Source of the DNA: Sulfurimonas sp.
GTDB taxonomy: Bacteria > Campylobacterota > Campylobacteria > Campylobacterales > Sulfurimonadaceae
Assembly (NCBI GenBank): GCA_022712845.1
Contig: JAFLJV010000159.1
Location: forward strand, 1 to 8,793
Length of the DNA: 8,793 nucleotides
Reading direction: 5' to 3'
The translations under genes were made by a program, and so were the position numbers. Positions 4,359 to 8,793 of the stretch are shown here, piece after piece. Position 1 is the first letter of the stretch. Every line of letters begins with the position of its first letter. The notes under the pieces were generated by a model. The model did no database searches. It was not told where the DNA came from and saw nothing but the letters and a program-made list of their open reading frames with translations.

Positions 4359-6017
4359 ATGATTACCCAAGATTCCATAGAAGCTCTTAAAGCACGTCTT
4401 GATGTTGTTGATGTTGTAGGCTCGTATTTAGAGCTTAAAAAATCAGGAGCAAACTATAAAGCACAATGTCCCTTTCATGATGAAAAAAGTGCTTCTTTTG
4501 TGGTAAGTCCATCAAAACAGATATATCACTGTTTTGGTTGTGGCGTTGGTGGCGATAGTATAAAGTTTACTATGGAGTATGAAAAGTTAAACTATCCAGA
4601 AGCTTTAGAAAAATTAGCATCTTCTTATAACTTTTCACTCACTTATACTGATAACAAACATAATAAACCTCGCTCACAGATAATGGATAAAATAAATGAG
4701 TGGTATATAAATTTACTTATCTCAAAACCGACAGCATTAGAGTATATAAAAGAGCGTGGAATTTATGATAGTTCTGTTGAAAAGTTTGGTATTGGTTATG
4801 CACCTGATTCAAATGGGACGATAAACTACATAAAATCTCAGCAGTTTAGTATGAGTGAAGCGGTTGAGATGGGAGTGGTTGGTTATGATAGTGACAATAG
4901 AAGAAGTTTTGCAAGATTTATAGAGCGTATAACTTTTCCAATTCACTCTGCAAATGCGACTGTTGTCGGTTTTGGTGGAAGAACAATAACAGGGCATCAA
5001 GCAAAATATGTGAACTCTCCAGAGACACCATTTTTTAATAAATCTCGACTTTTATATGCTTATCATCATGCAAAACAAACAATCCATAAAACAAAAGAAA
5101 TCATCATAACAGAGGGTTATCTTGATGTTATTATGCTTCATCAGGCTGGATTTATAAATGCAGTAGCAACTTTAGGAACAGCACTAACAACAGAACATTT
5201 ACCACTTCTTAGAAAAGGTGAACCTAAAGTTATAATGGCATATGATGGGGATAAAGCAGGAAGAGCAGCTGCTCTAAAAGCATCAAAACTTTTAAGTGCA
5301 AGTGGATTTAATGGTGGTGTTATTATCTTTAGTGATGGTTTAGATCCAGCTGATATGGTAAAAAATGGTGCAATTGAAGAGTTAGCTAATATGATAAGAG
5401 AACCAAAACCTTTTATAGAGTTTGTTTTGGATGAGATACTCTCACTTTATAACCTAACTGATCCAAAAGCTAAAGAGGAGTGCATGCAAGATGGTATAGG
5501 GTATCTTAAAACTCTTTCACCTATTTTGCAAGAGGAATATAAAACATATTTAGCACCTCGTTTGGGCGGAATGGGAATTAATCCATCACTTATAAAACTA
5601 ACAAACACTAATCAAAATATGCATGTTATACAAGAGTCTCGCCATATGGATATGTGGGAGTTAAGTCTTATAAAAACAGTTTTAGAAAAACCATACTTAA
5701 TAAACCAGATGCTAGATGTATTGGATCCATCACTTCTTCAGTTTCACTCATCAGAATTTTCACTAGCTCTTAAAGAAAAGTTTAATGAACCAGCCTTAAT
5801 GGCAATAGCTGTAGATGATAAAATAAAATCTTTAGAGAATGAAGAAGCATTAAAGGCTGAACTTATAACTTTTTTAATGAAGTACTATGAAAGAGAGTTA
5901 AAAAAAGTAAATATACAGAGTGATGTCTCTTTTGAAGAAAAAGCTTTTTATATTCGTAAGTTTCGTGGGAAAATTACGACATTAAAGCGTGGAGAACTTG
6001 TAGCTTTTAAGAGTTAG
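4359..6017 (+). CDS. dnaG: DNA primase
   Basis: A 552-residue DnaG, which lays RNA primers at the replication fork and works with the DnaB helicase. The N-terminal CHC2 zinc domain has Cys37, His40, Cys58 and Cys61 (CPFHDEKSASF, then HCFGCGVGGD). The catalytic TOPRIM core carries Glu252 in TEGYLDV, Asp296 and Asp298 in AYDGDKAGR, and DPAD at 329-332. The C-terminal part from about 430 is poorly conserved and should be the helicase-binding domain. The length is close to that of Helicobacter-type primases and shorter than the E. coli enzyme (about 580). ATG 4359 is chosen because MITQDSIEALKARLDVVDVV is the normal DnaG beginning. There is no ribosome site, and the promoter sits immediately upstream. 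No rpoD follows; the 3' end overlaps the convergent gene by 11 bp with no terminator visible. Confidence 0.97.
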   Translation: MITQDSIEALKARLDVVDVVGSYLELKKSGANYKAQCPFHDEKSASFVVSPSKQIYHCFGCGVGGDSIKFTMEYEKLNYPEALEKLASSYNFSLTYTDNKHNKPRSQIMDKINEWYINLLISKPTALEYIKERGIYDSSVEKFGIGYAPDSNGTINYIKSQQFSMSEAVEMGVVGYDSDNRRSFARFIERITFPIHSANATVVGFGGRTITGHQAKYVNSPETPFFNKSRLLYAYHHAKQTIHKTKEIIITEGYLDVIMLHQAGFINAVATLGTALTTEHLPLLRKGEPKVIMAYDGDKAGRAAALKASKLLSASGFNGGVIIFSDGLDPADMVKNGAIEELANMIREPKPFIEFVLDEILSLYNLTDPKAKEECMQDGIGYLKTLSPILQEEYKTYLAPRLGGMGINPSLIKLTNTNQNMHVIQESRHMDMWELSLIKTVLEKPYLINQMLDVLDPSLLQFHSSEFSLALKEKFNEPALMAIAVDDKIKSLENEEALKAELITFLMKYYERELKKVNIQSDVSFEEKAFYIRKFRGKITTLKRGELVAFKS

Positions 6018-6723
6018 AATCAGGGCTTTCTTTTGGTTTAAGAGCTTTTATACTTATCTTTCTACCAACTTTTTTTGGAGCATTGTATTTACTTTTTTGA
6101 GTTCCATCATAACGATGATTTCTATCTCCACTTTTTCCTGAAAACAGTGCTTTTCCATTTTCATCTTTACCTAAAAATTTATTTGGAGCTTTCTCTTTTT
6201 TCCCCCATTGTTTAGATTTATCATAAGGTTTTTTATCAGCTTTTGCTTTATCTTCGGTATCTGTTTTAAAAGCATATTCTCTTTTTGGTTTCTCTTGAGC
6301 TATTGTTAATTTTAAATCTTGCTCATACTCAAAACCTTCAATAATTTCTTGTTTGATTACTCTTTTTAAAACAGTTTCTATTGGGTATAACTTGCTTTGT
6401 TCTTTTGCATCAAGTAAAATAAGTGCCATCTCAGTTGCACAAAACATTCTATTTATATAAAGAGCTGGAGTTGCTGGCAAATCAAAACTAATTAAAAGTT
6501 CATAAGTTGTATCTGATTCTTTAAGCTCTGCATCATTTAAGATAGTTACATTGTTCGCTGTTACAGCCTCTTTGATAACATCAAGAGAATTAGCTCTAAC
6601 GATAAGGATTTGTTTATCGCTATATTTAGAGATAAGTTGATTTAATAAAGATAATTTTTTATCATTAGAGCAAGGATGTACAAAATGTTTATTGTGCTTT
6701 ATGATAATTTGTTTTGCTGACAT
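6007..6723 (-). CDS. Degenerate DEAD-box helicase C-terminal-domain-like protein
   Basis: A 238-residue protein whose first 135 residues follow the second RecA-like domain of DEAD-box helicases in order. KQIIIKHNKHF...KLSLLNQLISK (4-33) resembles the domain entry, and KQILIVRANS (37-46) resembles motif IV ([10 protein letters not shown] in the neighbour at 6826). LLISFDLPATPALYINRM (77-93) resembles [17 protein letters not shown], and ALILLDAKEQSKLYPIETVL (100-119) resembles the stretch after motif VI. Motif V ([10 protein letters not shown]) and the GRTGRAG arginines of motif VI are missing, and there is no first domain with the Walker motifs, so it cannot be an ATPase. Residues about 144-238 form a lysine-rich, low-complexity tail, probably RNA-binding. 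AGGA lies 9 bases before the start. It overlaps the dnaG end by 11 bp and is divergent from the RhlE-like gene. The relationship is read by eye and not tested by search. Confidence 0.7.
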   Translation of the reverse strand: MSAKQIIIKHNKHFVHPCSNDKKLSLLNQLISKYSDKQILIVRANSLDVIKEAVTANNVTILNDAELKESDTTYELLISFDLPATPALYINRMFCATEMALILLDAKEQSKLYPIETVLKRVIKQEIIEGFEYEQDLKLTIAQEKPKREYAFKTDTEDKAKADKKPYDKSKQWGKKEKAPNKFLGKDENGKALFSGKSGDRNHRYDGTQKSKYNAPKKVGRKISIKALKPKESPDSNS

Positions 6724-6752
6724 AGTTAGAAGTCCTAAAAGAGGTATTTATT

Positions 6753-6770
6753 ATTATAAATGGAATTATA
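6753..6770 (-). promoter_or_regulatory. Two possible -10 boxes for the minus-strand helicase-like gene
   Basis: Reading leftwards, TATAAT occurs at 6770-6765 and again at 6758-6753, predicting starts near 6758 and 6746, with leaders of about 35 or 23 nt. Which is used cannot be told. The 102 bp between the divergent genes also carries the plus-strand promoter. Confidence 0.45.
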
Positions 6771-6790
6771 TCTAAGATACTTAAAAATTA

Positions 6791-6799
6791 TGCTATTAT
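6791..6799 (+). promoter_or_regulatory. Extended -10 of the RhlE-like helicase gene
   Basis: TGC-TATTAT is an extended -10 element that predicts a start near 6806, about 20 nt before ATG 6826. An AGGA ribosome site lies at 6817-6820. Confidence 0.5.
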
Positions 6800-6825
6800 G
6801 AATTAAGATTTACACTAGGAAACAG

Positions 6826-8071
6826 ATGTCATTTAACAAACTTGGTTTATCAGCTCCATTATTAAAAGCTATTAAAGAACAGGGCTACACAGAGCCTACT
6901 CCAATTCAACAACAAGCAATTCCAGTTATTTTACAAAGAAAAGATATATTAGCAGGTGCTCAGACAGGAACAGGTAAAACAGCAGGTTTTACTTTACCAC
7001 TTTTAGAACTGCTTAGTAGAGCCAAACCTACAAAAACAAAACATACTCTTAGAGCTCTTATACTTACTCCAACTAGAGAACTAGCTGCTCAAGTTGGTGA
7101 GAGTGTTGAACTATATGGAAAATATTTACCTTTTAAATCAGCTATAATTTTTGGTGGTGTAAAAATAAATCCTCAAATTACTAAACTTAGAAAAGGTGTA
7201 GACATAGTTATTGCCACACCAGGACGACTATTAGACCATATATCTCAAAAGACTGTAAGTTTAAAAAATATTGACTTTTTTATCCTTGATGAAGCAGATA
7301 GAATGTTAGATATGGGTTTTATAAATGATATTAAAAAAGTATTAGCACTGCTTCCAAAACAAAAACAAACTCTGCTTTTTTCAGCTACATATTCAGATGA
7401 GATAAAAAAAATTATCAGATAGGCTGTTAAACTCTCCAGCTCTTATAGAAGTAGCTCGCAGAAATACAGCAAGTGAGACTGTAAAACAAGCTGTTTATCA
7501 TGTAGATAAAACCCGTAAACGAGAACTTCTATCTCACCTTATAAGTGAAGGAAAATGGAAACAAGTTTTAGTCTTTACAAGAACAAAACATGGAGCAAAT
7601 CGTTTAACTGGTCAGCTTGAAAAAGATGATATTACAGCAGTAGCAATTCATGGAAATAAAAGTCAAAATGCAAGAACAAAAGCTCTTGCTGACTTTAAAA
7701 AAGGTGAAGTGAGAGTTTTAGTTGCAACAGATATCGCAGCAAGAGGGATAGATATAGATCAGCTTCCTCATGTTGTAAATTATGAGCTTCCAAATGTAAG
7801 TGAAGACTATATTCATCGTATTGGGAGAACAGGTCGTGCTGGAAATGAAGGGGAAGCAATATCTTTAGTTTGTGTAGATGAGCATGAATATTTAGTAAAT
7901 ATAGAAAAGTTGATAAAAAAAGATATTCCTAAAGTATGGTTAAAGGGATTTAAACCAGATCCTTCTATAAAAGCTGAGCCAATAAGCCAAGGTGGGGGTA
8001 GAGGAAATTCTAGAAATAGACCTAGAAACAGATCGGCTAGAAATAGCTCAACTAGAAGAGGTAATAATTAG
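6826..8071 (+). pseudogene. rhlE: RhlE-type DEAD-box RNA helicase, split by a frameshift
   Basis: An ATP-dependent RNA helicase that would be 414 residues if one base of an A8 tract (7404-7411) were absent. As written, the first part ends after 198 residues at TAG 7420-7422. The rest continues in the next frame without a stop from 7412 to TAG 8071. Domain 1 has the Q motif with Gln28 (TPIQQQAIP), motif I AQTGTGKT (45-52), Ia PTRELAAQ, Ib TPGRL, motif II DEAD (155-158) and motif III SAT (186-188). Domain 2, in the second frame, has motif [12 protein letters not shown], motif [11 protein letters not shown] and motif [12 protein letters not shown], then an Arg/Asn/Gly-rich tail typical of RhlE proteins. 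All motifs are intact, so the break is recent, a sequencing error, or bypassed by slippage. Such helicases remodel ribosomal RNA precursors and mRNA, often in the cold. Confidence 0.88.
7404..7411 (+). other. A8 homopolymer at the helicase frameshift
   Basis: Eight A residues follow GAT. With eight, the frame reads ATA-AAA-AAA-ATT-ATC-AGA-TAG; with seven it reads ATA-AAA-AAA-TTA-TCA-GAT-AGG and rejoins the conserved helicase sequence ([17 protein letters not shown]). One-base contraction, or slippage by polymerase on this run, would restore the protein. Confidence 0.85.
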
Positions 8072-8073
8072 TA

Positions 8074-8079
8074 TATAAT
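8074..8079 (+). promoter_or_regulatory. -10 box before the PP-loop gene
   Basis: TATAAT lies 2 bp after the helicase stop codon and predicts a start near 8086, a leader of 30 nt before ATG 8116. The following AAGGAAACAG-ATG ribosome site nearly repeats the one before the helicase gene (TAGGAAACAG-ATG). Confidence 0.55.
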
Positions 8080-8115
8080 ATCGTAATTAAAACTATAAAA
8101 TGAGCAAGGAAACAG

Positions 8116-8793
8116 ATGAAAGCAATAGCACTTTTTAGTGGGGGACTAGATTCAACTTTAGCTATGAAGCTTATAATAAACCAAGGTATAGATGTCTTAG
8201 CAGTAAACATAAACACTGGTTTTGGAAGTACAAGAAGTAGACTTTTACATATGCAAAATATGTGTAAACAAGTTGGTGCAGAGTTAAAAATCATAGATAT
8301 TCAAAGTGAATTTTTACAAGATGTTTTGTTTGATCCTAAACATGGATATGGAAAACATTTTAATCCATGTATAGATTGCCACTCAAAAATGTTTGCAGTT
8401 GCGAAAAGAATTATGGAAGCAGAGGGTGCATCATTTCTTATAAGCGGTGAAGTTATGGGACAGCGTCCAATGAGCCAAAATAAAGATGCTTTGCAAACCG
8501 TACTAAATGAAAGTAACTGTGATGGTCTTCTTCTTCGTCCAATGTCTGCAAAAATGTTGACTCCTACAATTGCAGAAGAGAATGGCTGGGTAGATAGAGA
8601 TAAGCTAGAGGGTATTACGGGAAGAAGTCGTGATAGACAATTAGAGTTAGCAAAAGAGATAGGTTTAGAAGATTTTGAGAGTCCTGGTGGTGGGTGTCTT
8701 TTAACTGATGAAAATTTTACTAAAAAAATGAATGATTTTATTAAACATGGTATTTTTGAAGTAAAAGATATCCCTCTTATGAAATATGGTCGT
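8116..8793 (+). CDS. PP-loop ATPase, MnmA/ThiI-like tRNA thiolation family protein (partial)
   Basis: The first 226 residues of a protein that runs off the right edge. SGGLDS (8-13) near the N-terminus is the PP-loop of ATP pyrophosphatases, which adenylate their substrates, as MnmA and ThiI do in tRNA 2- and 4-thiouridine synthesis. Other marks are Cys85-x2-Cys88 in NPCIDCHSKM, the block SGEVMGQRPMSQ, LLLRPMSAK, GWVDRDKLEGITGRSRDRQ, and Cys194 in SPGGGCLLTD. The cysteines could bind a metal or carry sulfur. I recognise this arrangement as a family usually annotated as a thiouridylase or MnmA-like protein, distinct from true MnmA; the exact substrate is not settled by the sequence. ATG 8116 has the ribosome site AAGGAAACAG and its own -10 box. 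The gene follows the helicase by 44 bp in the same direction, and both may act on RNA. Confidence 0.85.
   Translation, partial: MKAIALFSGGLDSTLAMKLIINQGIDVLAVNINTGFGSTRSRLLHMQNMCKQVGAELKIIDIQSEFLQDVLFDPKHGYGKHFNPCIDCHSKMFAVAKRIMEAEGASFLISGEVMGQRPMSQNKDALQTVLNESNCDGLLLRPMSAKMLTPTIAEENGWVDRDKLEGITGRSRDRQLELAKEIGLEDFESPGGGCLLTDENFTKKMNDFIKHGIFEVKDIPLMKYGR

Noticed and set aside
4809..5000. Minus-strand open frame inside dnaG
   Set aside because: A shadow of the primase core; no promoter or ribosome site was seen.
7709..8071. Separate short gene starting at GTG 7709
   Set aside because: The same frame is open back to 7412 and encodes contiguous helicase sequence including motif IV, so it is the second half of the split helicase, not an independent gene.
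8052..8294. Minus-strand open frame opposite the PP-loop gene start
   Set aside because: It overlaps the PP-loop motif of the real gene, and its sequence has no supporting signal.

Overview
The window is AT-rich and looks like chromosomal DNA of a Campylobacterota (epsilonproteobacterial) species, probably Sulfurimonas-like. The reasons are the short DnaG opening MITQDSIEALKARLDVVDVV, promoters with a clear TATAAT box but little at -35, the base composition, and a PP-loop thiouridylase-like protein of a type I associate with this group. The assignment is inference from protein character, not from a search.

Layout. Positions 1-3174 are a tightly packed plus-strand run: the tail of an unidentified gene, a small lipoprotein, PhnA/YjdM, a membrane diguanylate cyclase and the dGTPase Dgt, with gaps of 5-16 bp. 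Ribosomal protein S21 (rpsU) follows on the minus strand with its own promoter and terminator. From 3493 to 4358 there is a stretch without conventional genes. It holds two tandem paralogous transcription units, each encoding a 43-46 residue peptide with a signal sequence and the same C-terminal end, PSTEIY. Each unit has an FNR-type palindrome upstream, a small hairpin before the Shine-Dalgarno sequence, and a CU-rich box plus a longer hairpin after the stop codon. Both hairpins differ between the copies by compensatory base changes. This is the most novel part of the window.

Downstream lie dnaG, whose promoter lies so close to the start codon that the mRNA is probably leaderless, and a convergent minus-strand gene. 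The latter looks like the second RecA-like domain of a DEAD-box helicase that has lost its catalytic motifs. Next comes a divergent RhlE-type DEAD-box helicase split by a frameshift at an A8 tract, then the start of a PP-loop ATPase/thiouridylase-like gene that runs off the window.

How the genes relate. rpsU and dnaG recall the rpsU-dnaG-rpoD cluster of other proteobacteria, but here they point in opposite directions, the twin peptide units separate them, and no rpoD follows. The degenerate helicase half beside an RhlE-like gene suggests an old duplication followed by divergence. The peptide units carry the only FNR-type sites I recognised, so they may respond to oxygen or another electron acceptor.
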